A stretch of DNA of 14,429 nt from CAYOXX01 sp964408025 (GCA_964408025.1 CAYOXX010000084.1:1-14429); one strand, 5' to 3'. Positions 5,841 to 14,206 are shown, numbered from the stretch's first letter. Translations and numbers: made by a program. Notes: generated by a model from the sequence alone, not told the origin.

Positions 5841-8800
5841 CTATGGGACATCGATGACGAAGCGCTCGACCGGGTGGTAGCCGCTGGCGACCACCTCGGC
5901 GCCCTTGTAGACGGCCCAGGCGGGCAGGCCGCTCTCGTAGGTCCTGGTCATCCGGTAGAGCTGCATGGCGCTGTTGGCGACGATCAGGTAGAGAACCCTT
6001 TCGGGATTGTAGGGGTTGGGCAGGATCAGGAAGAGGCCGTCGTCGGGGTCGGCGTAGGTGCCGCCGTCGAAGCGGAACATGTTGCGCCCGAACTCGATAG
6101 GCAGCCGCCCGGCCATCCGCTCGACGAGGCTGTTGTCTGTCGGGTGCCCGAGCACGATCAGGTCGTGGGAGGCCAGCTCCTCGGCCGTCACCTCGCCGTC
6201 CTTGCGCAGCGGCGGCAGGATCTCGACGTAGGCGTCGGCCAGGGTCTCCTGCCAGCGTAGCGCCAGCGTGTGGTTGCACTCGATCTGCCGCGAGGTGCCG
6301 TAGACGATCAGGGTGTTGTGGAAGTCGTCTATGAAGTTGCCCCAGATGTAGAAGCGCTCGCGCTCGACCGGGAAGTCGTTGCCCGGATTGAAGACGACGC
6401 GCAGCGGACGGTGCGGCACCGCGAAACTGAAGCTGCTCAGGGGGCCGTCGACCTCTATCTGTTCGCAGACGGCCTCGTTCTCGGTCTCGACGCCGACGGT
6501 GGTGACGAGGCGGTACGGCTCGCCCGCCTGCCTCACCTCGAGGTTTACTATCCAGGTGCCACCTTCACCCTCCTCGATGCTGACGCTCGGCTCCGGCGCC
6601 GGCAGGCCGGTCCGCTCGATCCACTGGCCGAGGAATTCCCCGAGGCCGCGCCCCGAAACCTCCTCCGCAACGGCGACGAACTCGGCATTGGTAATCTCGC
6701 GATTGGCGTAGCGCTCGTAGACGGTGCTCATCACCCGCAGGAACAGATCGTTGCCCAGCAGCAGGCGGAGCTGGTGGAGGGCGAATACCCCCTTGATGCG
6801 CGGTATGCGGTAGTGGCCGTAGCGGTCGTAAACCCGCTCGGCCCGCACCGGTGCCAGGTCGTCCTCGTGCGAGACGGTGTAGAGGAAGCTGCAGTTGAGC
6901 GACGCCAGCTCGTCGCGCACGTACTCCGCGGCGCGCACCGAATCGGACGGCATGTCGCGGAGCATGCGCCAGTAGGCGGCCGAACCGCTGACGAGCCAGT
7001 TCTCGGCGCCGGAGGCGGGCAGGACGGTGTTGCGCCAGAGGTAGCGGTGGTCGAGCTCGTAGCGGCCGGCGACATCGAAAAGGTCTCTGCGCCGGGCCCG
7101 GCGCCGCGACCGCGCACCGGCCGCGCGGGCACGGGCCTCACGCAGCTTCTCCGTGATGAAGACCGGGCTGACAATGGAGTAGCCGAGCGATAGGTGCGGC
7201 TCGGCCCCGGGCAGGTCGGGCATGCGGCGGCTGCCGGGCGCCGGGAACTTCTCGCGCAGCGTCACCTTGCCGAAGTGGGCCAGGAAAACCATGCCGTCGG
7301 TCATCTCGCCGCTGGTGATCTTGCCGTCGCAGGCGTGGGCGCGGTTGATCGGCGAGGTGGCCCAGAGGTTGACCCCGGCGATGGCGTCGATGCGGCCCGC
7401 CTGCTCGCGGAAGAACTCGTTGAAAGCCAGGTCGCGGTTCCAGGGCGTGAAGATCAGGTCGAAGGGGGCGTTCTCCGGATGCGGGATGTACTCGCGGCGC
7501 ACCGCGTCGTCCTTGTTGTTGTTGTTGCTCCAGAAGAACCCCTCGGTGCCGCCGGGGAACTCGCCGTCGCCGCTGCGCCAGAGCCGGCTGGCGTGGGTGC
7601 CCAGCAGGAAGATCGCCACCTCGTCTGTCTTCGCGTCGGCGATCAGCCAGTCGTTGGTGTACATGCCGTTGTTGCGCTCGCTGAGGATATCCACCACATC
7701 GTCGATGCTCTCGGCGTACTGCGCGGCGCGGCGGATGCGGTTGCTCATCGGCGTGCCCTCGGCGTCGTAGGGGGTCTGGCTGGTGGTGGTCTCGCCGATC
7801 ACGATGCCGGCCGAGTTCATGTAGAAGTCGGCGCCGGAGTGGATGCCGCCCGGGAAGGTCTCGTAGACCAGCCGCTGGCCGCTGCTCGGCTCGACGTCAC
7901 AGATGACGTTCCAGTGGACGCCGGTGTAGCCGCTCCACATGAAGATCTGGCCGAATACGAAGCGGCCGTCCGTCGTCGCCGGGCCGGTGGCCACGAAACC
8001 CGTGCAGTGGTGCTCGTCGTCGCGGAGCAGCAGCTCGTCCTCAGCCGAGATGAAGTTGCGGCCCGTCAGCGGGTGCGCCGTGCCGGCCAGCGAGTAGCGC
8101 ATCCAGTCGATGTCGATTACGGAGTTGATGGTCACGATGTCCAGAAAGTCGATCGGGCGCCCGAAAACCTCGCACCCGGCGCGGGCGGCGCCGTCAGCGA
8201 TGCCCCGCATCTCGATCAGGTACTCCTCGTCGAACTTGCGCAGCATCACCGCGTCGGCGACGAAACGCGTGTCCTCCCAGCCGCGCTCCGGGTTGTCGAC
8301 GTTGGCGCGCACGCCGAGCTTGCGGATGTACTCCGATATCTCGCCGGGCAGCAGGTAGCCGTACTGGTAGCCGCGCGCGTAGGGCTCCCCCTCGATGTGC
8401 ACGAAGATCCAACCGCGGTCGTCGTAGCGGTAGGCAGGGCCGAACCAGCTCACGGTCTCGGGTGGGATGTACTCGCCGATGTCGTCCACCTCCTCGACGC
8501 TCAGGTCGTCGAACCAGGCGCGGCCGACGGCGCCGCCGTTGTAGCCGAGGTGAAGACGAACACGGTCCTCGCCCCGCGTGGCGATGAACAGGGTTTCAAT
8601 CTCCGTCCAGCCCGCCGTCGCCCCGAGAGTCGGCGAGTGGTTGGTGAAGGGGAAAGAGGCCATCGTCAGGCAGGCGGCCACGGCCGTCGGGTAATGAGTG
8701 GTCGGGTCGGAGCGGACGCCTTCGGTCCTCACCCAACCGCGCAGGCGGTAGAGATGCCCGACCTGCAGCGAAACCAGCCCGGACTCCAGCGTCACCGAGT

Positions 8801-9059
8801 CCATGTCGGCGTTGGCGATCAGGAGGCTGGCGCCGCCGCCGTGGTAAACCTCGTGGTCGGCGAACACGACGCCACCGGGCAAAGGTTCTCCCGTGGCGAG
8901 CCGCCAGCCTTCGGGCAGACCATCCGCGCCGGCCGTCTCGAAGCCGCCGTTGGCGACTTCAATTCGCTCCGGCTCCTGTGCGTACGCCGCCGCCGCGGCC
9001 ACCGGGAGTAGCATCAGCAAAGCCGCGAGCCGGAAAACAGATAGCCTTCTTCCATCCAT
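5841..9059 (-). CDS. Secreted multidomain protein: jelly-roll, C45/phospholipase-B-like, M1-like and PNPYNP domains
   Basis: The start is set at 9059, where AAGGAG stands seven bases before ATG and a signal peptide follows (LAALLMLLPVAAAAAYAQ, cleavage near 27). The open frame runs 49 residues further upstream but has no such support. The mature protein is about 1045 residues. Residues about 30-195 look like a jelly-roll carbohydrate-binding-type domain (NGGFE, ending AWFDDLSVEE). Residues about 215-600 resemble C45 acyltransferase/phospholipase-B-like Ntn hydrolases: GEPYARGYQYGYLLPGEI, EMRGIADGAA, and DDEHHCTGFVATGPATTDGR with candidate nucleophile Cys352. Residues about 640-895 resemble the C-terminal half of M1 aminopeptidases (WLVSGSAAYW, KGVFALHQLRLLLG, FLGQWIERTGLP), but no HEXXH zinc site exists. 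Residues about 905-1072 contain ILPNPYNPERVLYLIVANS, a tail I associate with secreted hydrolases. Likely periplasmic or exported; substrate unknown. It lies 143 bases downstream of mgtE but has its own promoter. Confidence 0.82.
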   Translation of the reverse strand: MDGRRLSVFRLAALLMLLPVAAAAAYAQEPERIEVANGGFETAGADGLPEGWRLATGEPLPGGVVFADHEVYHGGGASLLIANADMDSVTLESGLVSLQVGHLYRLRGWVRTEGVRSDPTTHYPTAVAACLTMASFPFTNHSPTLGATAGWTEIETLFIATRGEDRVRLHLGYNGGAVGRAWFDDLSVEEVDDIGEYIPPETVSWFGPAYRYDDRGWIFVHIEGEPYARGYQYGYLLPGEISEYIRKLGVRANVDNPERGWEDTRFVADAVMLRKFDEEYLIEMRGIADGAARAGCEVFGRPIDFLDIVTINSVIDIDWMRYSLAGTAHPLTGRNFISAEDELLLRDDEHHCTGFVATGPATTDGRFVFGQIFMWSGYTGVHWNVICDVEPSSGQRLVYETFPGGIHSGADFYMNSAGIVIGETTTSQTPYDAEGTPMSNRIRRAAQYAESIDDVVDILSERNNGMYTNDWLIADAKTDEVAIFLLGTHASRLWRSGDGEFPGGTEGFFWSNNNNKDDAVRREYIPHPENAPFDLIFTPWNRDLAFNEFFREQAGRIDAIAGVNLWATSPINRAHACDGKITSGEMTDGMVFLAHFGKVTLREKFPAPGSRRMPDLPGAEPHLSLGYSIVSPVFITEKLREARARAAGARSRRRARRRDLFDVAGRYELDHRYLWRNTVLPASGAENWLVSGSAAYWRMLRDMPSDSVRAAEYVRDELASLNCSFLYTVSHEDDLAPVRAERVYDRYGHYRIPRIKGVFALHQLRLLLGNDLFLRVMSTVYERYANREITNAEFVAVAEEVSGRGLGEFLGQWIERTGLPAPEPSVSIEEGEGGTWIVNLEVRQAGEPYRLVTTVGVETENEAVCEQIEVDGPLSSFSFAVPHRPLRVVFNPGNDFPVERERFYIWGNFIDDFHNTLIVYGTSRQIECNHTLALRWQETLADAYVEILPPLRKDGEVTAEELASHDLIVLGHPTDNSLVERMAGRLPIEFGRNMFRFDGGTYADPDDGLFLILPNPYNPERVLYLIVANSAMQLYRMTRTYESGLPAWAVYKGAEVVASGYHPVERFVIDVP

Positions 9060-9142
9060 AGTGGGTCTCCTTGCAGAATCATCCAGATTGAGAAAACGGG
9101 TGCGGGATTTGACGCAATCCTTTAATCCCTTCCGAGGAAACG

Positions 9143-9171
9143 ATTCTAATAAAGTCGTACCGCCCTGTCGA
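9143..9171 (-). promoter_or_regulatory. Sigma70-type promoter of the secreted multidomain gene
   Basis: Read on the minus strand: TCGACA (9166-9171), a 17-base spacer, then TAGAAT (9143-9148), each box five of six to consensus. The start near 9136 gives a leader of about 77 bases to the ATG at 9059. It supports independent transcription from mgtE and argues against the upstream-extended start. Confidence 0.6.
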
Positions 9172-9202
9172 GTGGCGTAAAGCGGAGGTGGAGCGGCCGC
9201 GG

Positions 9203-10555
9203 TCACGTCACCGGCAGGAGTATCCTGGCGATCTCAAAGTAGATAATGAGGCCGAGGATATCGACGATGGTGGTGATGAACGGCCCGCTCATCAGCGCTG
9301 GATCGAGGCGGAGGGCGCGGCAGAGCAGCGGCAGCGCGGCCCCGGCGATCGTGGCCACGATAACCGTCAGCGTCACCGAGAGCCCGAGGACGAGCGCCAG
9401 GTTGACGTCGGCGTTGTATAGGAAGGCGCGAGCGAAGCCGAGGGCGCAGAGCCCGAGCCCGAGCACGATTCCCATATTTAGTTCGCGGATGACCACGGGG
9501 AAGAACTGACGCAGCCGGATCTCGCCGACGGCGAGGCCGCGGATGATGATCGCCGCGCTCTGGGTGCCGGCGTTGCCGCCGGTGGCCATCAGCAGCGGGA
9601 TGAAGAAGGCCAGCGCCACCACCCGCTCGAGCGAGAACTCGTAGGTCTCGAGGATGACGCCGCTGAAGGTCTGCGCCGCCAGCAGGATCGATAGCCAGAG
9701 GATGCGCTTGCTGGCCAGCGTGAAGAAGCCGGTGTCGAAGTAGGGGTGCTCCTCCGGCACGATAGCCGCCATCTTCTGGATGTCCTCGGTCGCCTCCTCC
9801 TCGATGACGTCCACCAGGTCGTCGAAGGTGACGATGCCCACCAGCCGCTCCCCGCTGTCGACCACCGGCAGGGCCAGCAGGCCGTAGTGCTTGTAGACGC
9901 GGGCCGCGTGCTCCTTGTCCTCGCGCGCCCCCAGCGAGATCACGTCGGGGTCCATGATCTCCTCGAGCCTCTGCTCGGGATCGGCCAGGAGCAGCATCTT
10001 GAGGCTGCAGTAGCCGACCAGCTTGCGCGTCGCGTCGATGACGTAGCAGTGGTAGATGGTCTCCTTGTCCAGGGCCATCTCCTTCAGCCGCTCTATCGCC
10101 TCGCCAACCTCGAGGTGGGGGCGGAAGGCGACGTAGTCGGTGGTCATCAGGCGGCCGACCGAATCGTCGGGGTAGCCCAGCAGCCTAGTGGCCACGGCGC
10201 GCTCCTCGGCGCTGAGCTGCCGCAGGTAGTGCTTCACCACCTTGGCCGGCATCTCCTCGAAGAGCTCGGTGCGGTCGTCCGGGTCCATCTCCTCGAGGAG
10301 CTCGGTCACCTGCTCGCGCTTGAGGCTGTTGAGAAGTATCTCCTGCTCCTCGAACTCCAGGTGCTCGAACACCTCGATAGCTAGGTCCGTGTGCAGCAGT
10401 CGGAAGAGAGTCCCCTTGATCTCTTCGTCCTCCCACTCCTCGAGGAAATCGGAGATGTCGGGTGCCGGCAGGTCGTTGAGCGCCGACTTGATGGCCAGCA
10501 GACGACGCTCCTCGATCGCAGCTTCGAGTTTTGCGCGTTTTGCTTCGTCGATCAT
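9203..10555 (-). CDS. mgtE: Magnesium transporter MgtE
   Basis: An inner-membrane Mg2+ channel/transporter of 450 residues, full length. Residues 1-130 form the charged MgtE N-domain superhelix. Residues about 135-252 are two CBS domains that sense Mg2+ (DSVGRLMTTDYVAF, then EIMDPDVISL and LVGIVTFDDLVDVIEEE). From about 285 to 447 are five membrane segments, with signatures PLLMATGGNAGTQSAAIIIR (320-339) and DPALMSGPFITTIVDILGLI. Asp432 in the last motif corresponds to the pore aspartate described for Thermus thermophilus MgtE. By family knowledge, high cytoplasmic Mg2+ closes the channel through the N and CBS domains. GAGGA lies six bases before the ATG. The divergent neighbour starts 149 bases away; I see no magnesium riboswitch in that short leader. 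Confidence 0.96.
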   Translation of the reverse strand: MIDEAKRAKLEAAIEERRLLAIKSALNDLPAPDISDFLEEWEDEEIKGTLFRLLHTDLAIEVFEHLEFEEQEILLNSLKREQVTELLEEMDPDDRTELFEEMPAKVVKHYLRQLSAEERAVATRLLGYPDDSVGRLMTTDYVAFRPHLEVGEAIERLKEMALDKETIYHCYVIDATRKLVGYCSLKMLLLADPEQRLEEIMDPDVISLGAREDKEHAARVYKHYGLLALPVVDSGERLVGIVTFDDLVDVIEEEATEDIQKMAAIVPEEHPYFDTGFFTLASKRILWLSILLAAQTFSGVILETYEFSLERVVALAFFIPLLMATGGNAGTQSAAIIIRGLAVGEIRLRQFFPVVIRELNMGIVLGLGLCALGFARAFLYNADVNLALVLGLSVTLTVIVATIAGAALPLLCRALRLDPALMSGPFITTIVDILGLIIYFEIARILLPVT

Positions 10556-10704
10556 CTTCAGTCCTCAGCGTGACGGCGGCGCCTCGGGCCGCACAGCGCC
10601 CCAACTCTAGATTATGCCTGCGGCCGCCGCAAGGCGGAATCGTTTCCACTTTCTGCACCGATTCGGTAGACTATTGCGATCTTATTTATTGTGGAGGTAG
10701 GGGA

Positions 10705-11088
10705 ATGAAAAAAAGCTGGTTAAACTTGGTTCTTGGAATCGCCCTCTGGCTGGTGATGTTCGCCGCCCGCCTTGCTCTCATGCCTCTTAGTGATCCAGAT
10801 TTCTTTCTTTTCAAAACAGTCATGGTCGTCGTCGGCTCGCTGGTGAGCGTAACTCTCCTGGCCGTCTATTTCCTGCGTATCGGCGGGCCCTACCTGATGG
10901 AAGGGCTGACCGTCGGCATCGTCTGGTTCGTCATCAGCGTCGTGCTCGACCTGGCCTTGCTGGTGCCGATGGTGCAGATGGGACTATGGCAATACTTCGT
11001 CGAGATCGGCTTCCGCTACCTGACGATAATCATCGTGGCCCTAGGTATCGGCTTCGTCCTCGACCGCAAGGATGTCGCCCGTATTTAG
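10705..11088 (+). CDS. Small four-helix membrane protein, family not recognised
   Basis: The start at ATG 10705 has GGAGG at 10693-10697 with seven bases spacing. The open frame extends upstream to 10531, but that part overlaps mgtE antisense and is not supported. The 127-residue product has four hydrophobic segments at about 6-26, 36-57, 64-88 and 98-119, a positively charged start (MKK) and end (LDRKDVARI), and almost no soluble portion. Both ends are therefore predicted cytoplasmic. No motif reveals a function. Divergent from mgtE and 121 bases upstream of the nucleoside-hydrolase/FmdE fusion on the same strand. Confidence 0.8.
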   Translation: MKKSWLNLVLGIALWLVMFAARLALMPLSDPDFFLFKTVMVVVGSLVSVTLLAVYFLRIGGPYLMEGLTVGIVWFVISVVLDLALLVPMVQMGLWQYFVEIGFRYLTIIIVALGIGFVLDRKDVARI

Positions 11089-11209
11089 ATCGTAGAGACC
11101 GAATCCAATATCCTCGACGCGGCGCCACGCGGACGCCTTCCGGGCAGCCTGCCCCTCATGGCGCCGGCATGCAGCCAATCGAAATCAAATATTGGAGATG
11201 GGAACAAGG

Positions 11210-12676
11210 ATGAAGTTGAAGTTAAAGACCACCGCATCGGCGCTGCTCCTGTTGGCCCTGCTCGCCACGGCGGCCATCGGCCAACGGACCTGGGTGATCG
11301 TCGACACCGACGCCGCCCCCGACGACCTGCGCGCGCTCTGCCTGCTCCTGGCCATGGACGAGGTCCGCGTGCTCGGCATAACCGTCTGCGACGGCGGCTG
11401 CGCTCCCGACACCGGCCTTCGCAAAGTCCGGGGATTGCTCCGAGCCCTGGGGCGCGCGGGGATTCCAACCGCCGCCGGGCAAGCCCGGCCCGGCGAGCCG
11501 CCGCCCTGGAGATCGTTCTGCGAGTCGGTTCCCTGGGGCGACGAAGCCGGTACCGAGGGCGGCACCGGACCCGAGGCTGTGGAGCTGATGCGCGAGCTCC
11601 TGGTCTCCTCGCGGCGGCCGGCGACGGTGCTCTGCCTCGGTCCTCTCACCAACCTGGCAGCGGCCGTGCGTCGCCATCCGGGGCTTGTGGCGCGGATCGA
11701 AAGGGTACTCTGGTACAACGAGGCCGTGGAACCCCCGTCGGGTTCGAACTACGATTATGACGCGGCCTCCGCCGACCTGATACTGGCGGCGGAACTGCAT
11801 CTCGACGTCATCGGTAACCCGGGAGCCGACGCCGCGCCGTTCGATGAAGAGCTCCTGCGGCGCATCGAGCGCCTCGGCTCCCCCGGCGCGCAGATTATCT
11901 CAGCGGCACACAACTCGCCCGCTGCCCTGGAGAGGGTGCTCAACGGCCACTTCCGCCTCTGGGACGACCTGGTGCCGATCTACCTGCGCTTTCCCGACCT
12001 GTTCGCTATGGAGCCGCTGGAAGGACGCCCCCACCAGCGCGCCAGCCGTGATTTCGATGTTGTCGCCGTTTGCAACGCGATGCTCGATCTGCTGGCGCCG
12101 CACGAGCACAGCGGGCCCGTGGTCTTCGCCGGATTCCCCGTCGCCCCGGAGCTGTTCCAGGATGACCTGCGTCCCTTCATCGAGGAGATCGTCGAGCGGC
12201 ACGGAGCTCAGGAATGGCGGCTCTGCGCGCTGACCAGCGAGATCCACTGCCACCTCGGGATCTATTCGATAGTGGGCGCCAAGATGGGGCTGCGGGCCAG
12301 GGAGATCTTCGGCGTCGGGCCGGACGAGCTGAGCGTCGTCTCCTTCGCCGGCGCCGCGCCGCCGCTAAGCTGTCTCAACGACGGCCTCCAGGTGAGCACC
12401 GGCGCCACGCTCGGCCACGGCACCATCTCCATCGCCGCAGACCCGTCGGCGCGCCCCGAGGCGGAATTCACAAGCGAAGGCCGCACAATTCGCCTTCGCC
12501 TCAAGCCCGAGCTGTGGCGGCGCATCCGCGACGACATCGCTCGCGGCATCGAGGAGCACGGCCCCCTGACGCACGAGTACTTCCACTTCGTCCGCGACCT
12601 CGCCATCCGCTATTGGCTAGAATGGGACCGCAGCGAGATATTTGATGTGGAGGAAGACTCGACCGGTTCTCGATAG
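11210..12676 (+). CDS. Secreted nucleoside-hydrolase-like/FmdE-domain fusion
   Basis: Start ATG 11210 is chosen because it opens directly on a signal peptide (MKLKLKTTASALLLLALLAT, cleavage near residue 24). GGGA and AAGG precede it; ATG 11198 and TTG 11192 are also in frame. Of 488 residues, about 27-290 resemble inosine-uridine nucleoside hydrolases: DTDAAPDD (32-39) matches the calcium-binding DTDxGxDD loop, and VLCLGPLTNLAAAVRRHP matches the family LGPLTNxA motif. Residues about 335-475 resemble the FmdE domain of formylmethanofuran dehydrogenase subunit E: EIHCHLGIYSIVGAKMGLRA, then PPLSCLNDGLQVSTGATLGHGTI. The glycine of the DTDxG loop is alanine here, so hydrolase activity is uncertain. 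FmdE relatives are usually cytoplasmic; an exported fusion is odd. Substrate unknown. It converges with the DUF362 gene. Confidence 0.85.
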   Translation: MKLKLKTTASALLLLALLATAAIGQRTWVIVDTDAAPDDLRALCLLLAMDEVRVLGITVCDGGCAPDTGLRKVRGLLRALGRAGIPTAAGQARPGEPPPWRSFCESVPWGDEAGTEGGTGPEAVELMRELLVSSRRPATVLCLGPLTNLAAAVRRHPGLVARIERVLWYNEAVEPPSGSNYDYDAASADLILAAELHLDVIGNPGADAAPFDEELLRRIERLGSPGAQIISAAHNSPAALERVLNGHFRLWDDLVPIYLRFPDLFAMEPLEGRPHQRASRDFDVVAVCNAMLDLLAPHEHSGPVVFAGFPVAPELFQDDLRPFIEEIVERHGAQEWRLCALTSEIHCHLGIYSIVGAKMGLRAREIFGVGPDELSVVSFAGAAPPLSCLNDGLQVSTGATLGHGTISIAADPSARPEAEFTSEGRTIRLRLKPELWRRIRDDIARGIEEHGPLTHEYFHFVRDLAIRYWLEWDRSEIFDVEEDSTGSR

Positions 12677-12721
12677 TTTTTATATTTTTGAAGTATCAAG
12701 CTAATAAACCGCTAGGACAGA

Positions 12722-12736
12722 TCCGCCTGAGGCGGA
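12722..12736. repeat. TCCGCC-TGA-GGCGGA palindrome
   Basis: A perfect copy of the dispersed palindrome in the convergent intergenic region. It runs directly into a second hairpin at 12735-12750. Confidence 0.8.
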
Positions 12737-12750
12737 CAAGCTCTCTTGTC
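12735..12750. repeat. Hairpin GACAAG-CTCT-CTTGTC
   Basis: A perfect 6-bp stem with a four-base loop, overlapping the right edge of the palindrome at 12722-12736. It lies 58 bases past the stop of the nucleoside-hydrolase/FmdE gene. Without a T-run it is a weak terminator candidate. Confidence 0.5.
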
Positions 12751-12821
12751 TGTCGACGGGGCGAAGACCCGGTTAATGATTTTGTTAACAGTCGTAATAA
12801 ACAGACATTATTTTTAATAAT

Positions 12822-12836
12822 CGCTCTAGGCGAGCG
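12822..12836. terminator. Possible terminator hairpin in the convergent region
   Basis: CGCTC-TAGGC-GAGCG, flanked on the left by tattatttttaataat, so on the minus strand the stem is followed by an AT-rich run. It could stop minus-strand readthrough from the DUF362 gene. The stem is short and the T-run is interrupted. Confidence 0.3.
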
Positions 12837-12867
12837 CTATTTACTTATCACCGCTCAATTTTTCAGT

Positions 12868-12886
12868 TCACTCTGAGCTTGACGAA
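12868..12886. repeat. Degenerate TCACTCTGAGCTTGACGAA dispersed-repeat half
   Basis: The word resembles TCACCCTGAGCTTGTCGAA, a half-element I know from interspersed repeats in many environmental bacterial genomes. Only one half is present, with two substitutions, next to a larger inverted repeat. Confidence 0.4.
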
Positions 12887-12911
12887 CGGCTTGCGCTGAC
12901 ACTGCCGGTTA

Positions 12912-13015
12912 TCATTACGCGGGAGTCCGCTGCGGTGGATCCGCCTGTGGCGGAAAGCAATCTCCGAGGGGCATTGAGATTGCTTCCCGCTCGTTCTCAC
13001 TCGCGGTCGCAATGA
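12912..13015. repeat. MITE-like inverted repeat with TCATT-x-CG ends
   Basis: The left arm (12912-12964) begins TCATTACGCGGGAG and ends AAAGCAATCTC. The right arm (12976-13015) begins GAGATTGCTTCCCGC and ends TCGCAATGA. The arms are imperfect reverse complements around an 11-base centre. The left arm is 13 bases longer, which is about the length of the TCCGCC palindrome (12940-12954) it contains. No coding sequence lies inside. The type resembles small non-autonomous elements or structured intergenic repeats. Confidence 0.7.
12940..12954. repeat. TCCGCC-TGT-GGCGGA palindrome inside the MITE-like element
   Basis: A perfect dispersed-palindrome copy within the left arm of the inverted repeat 12912-13015. 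It accounts for the length difference between the arms. Confidence 0.8.
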
Positions 13016-13062
13016 CAGGCCGGGGGATTGCGCCTGCCGATGAAGTGCAACGTAAGTAGTTA

Positions 13063-14154
13063 TCAGTAAGACTTGAAGAGCTCTCCCCAGGCGCCCTGCA
13101 GCGCCTTCTTGACCCGCCGGCGCCCGATGAGGGGGTACCAGTACCAGTCGTGGTAGGCCCAGGAGGCGATGTAGGTCAGCACCACCAGGGGCGTCTTGGT
13201 CAGCAGGTTCTCCAGTGGCTTGAAGAGGCCGTGGTAGAGCATCCGCTGGCCGCGTGAGGCGAACGTCTGGCGGCCGCGGCTGAAGTGCCAGTTCCACTCC
13301 AAAACGTTCGGCTCGCCGACGATCTCGATCTCCTTGAGGTCGCCGCAGCCGAGGCCGCGCTCGTGCGCCAGGCGTATGAACTCGAGCGAGGCCGGCTCGA
13401 AGCCCATCATCGAAGCCGCCACCGCGTCGATCGCTACCTGGTCGGCGGAGGCGAGAATGACATTCTTCTCGTACGGCTCCATACAGCGCGGCCCGGGGCC
13501 GTCGCCGGCCCAGGTGCCGTCCATGACGGCGAAGAGGCCGGTGTGAATCTCCTTCTGGATCGTCAGCAGGTCGACCAGTGTCTCGTGGATGACGCTGTGG
13601 GTCCAGTGGCGCCGCTCGTTCAGGAGGCCGCCGAAGGCGTTCTTCATCGCCCCCGTCATGTCGGTGAAGACGTGGGTCTTGACCGTCGGCAGCTGGATGA
13701 TGTTCTCGCCGATGAGGTGCTTCGGGAGGTAGATCCCCTTGGGGTAGATCTCCGGCAGGACCAGCATCTCGCCCCGCGGCTGGTAGCGGATCCACTCGTG
13801 CTCGCGCTCGTAGAGGTGGACGTTGCGCAGGCCGTGCTTGCCGACCACCACGTTGTGGTGCTTGTTGCGGCGCTCGCCGCGCTTGGCGCTCACGACCACC
13901 GTGCGGTTGTGGCAGCCGTGCAGCAGCTCCGGCTTGTAGCCGTCGTCGAGCATCGTGCGGATGACGCCGTCGAGCTGCCACGGCGTCGTGCTGCAGGCCG
14001 GGTAGAACTTGCCCCACGAGATGTTGATCTTCAGCGCCGTGTCCTTGTCTTTCGGTAGGTACTGCTCGTAGTCGGCCAGCCGCATCAGGCGGCCGTAGTC
14101 CTCGACAACCGTCTCCGGCGTCGTCTTGAGGACGGCGACTTTTGCCTTCGCCAT
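13063..14154 (-). CDS. DUF362-domain protein
   Basis: A 363-residue protein with the DUF362 hallmarks: an N-terminal AKVAVLKTTPETVVEDYGRLM, LKINISW near 42-48, the core IIQLPTVKTHVFTDMTGAMKNAFGG, DGTWAGDGPGPRCM, and ILASADQVAIDAVAASMMGF. Family members bind nickel or other metals or carry Fe-S clusters, but their reactions are mostly unknown. The Fe-S ferredoxin extension often fused to DUF362 is absent. Instead the C-terminus (about 300-363) is aromatic and basic, with a hydrophobic stretch TPLVVLTYIASWAYHDWYWYP that might touch the membrane. No signal peptide. The ATG has a G-rich GGGGGGAG site three to six bases away. It lies 52 bases downstream of rfbD on the same strand, so cotranscription is likely. 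Confidence 0.88.
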   Translation of the reverse strand: MAKAKVAVLKTTPETVVEDYGRLMRLADYEQYLPKDKDTALKINISWGKFYPACSTTPWQLDGVIRTMLDDGYKPELLHGCHNRTVVVSAKRGERRNKHHNVVVGKHGLRNVHLYEREHEWIRYQPRGEMLVLPEIYPKGIYLPKHLIGENIIQLPTVKTHVFTDMTGAMKNAFGGLLNERRHWTHSVIHETLVDLLTIQKEIHTGLFAVMDGTWAGDGPGPRCMEPYEKNVILASADQVAIDAVAASMMGFEPASLEFIRLAHERGLGCGDLKEIEIVGEPNVLEWNWHFSRGRQTFASRGQRMLYHGLFKPLENLLTKTPLVVLTYIASWAYHDWYWYPLIGRRRVKKALQGAWGELFKSY

Positions 14155-14206
14155 TTTCTCCCCCCCAATAAATGAACTCGGATTGTAAGAACCCGCGCAG
14201 GAACGA

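Noticed and set aside
7194..9011. Long plus-strand open frame (605 codons) opposite the secreted multidomain gene
   Set aside because: Its Val/Ala/Gly/Arg/His-rich composition is typical of a GC-rich antisense shadow; the minus strand carries recognisable domains.
9060..9206. In-frame N-terminal extension of 49 residues on the large secreted protein
   Set aside because: It would bury the signal peptide, has no ribosome binding site, and overlaps a promoter at 9143-9171; the ATG at 9059 has AAGGAG at ideal spacing.
10531..10704. Upstream extension of the four-helix membrane protein frame
   Set aside because: It runs antisense into the start of mgtE and is low-complexity Ser/Arg; the ATG at 10705 has GGAGG seven bases away.
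12768..12790. gcgaagacccggtt, faintly like a conserved rRNA helix
   Set aside because: The match is only a few bases and the flanks are unrelated AT-rich sequence; no rRNA is present.
12863..14017. 384-codon minus-strand frame overlapping the DUF362 gene
   Set aside because: Arg/Pro/Ala/His-rich shadow in another frame, running through the MITE-like repeat; DUF362 motifs lie in the other frame.
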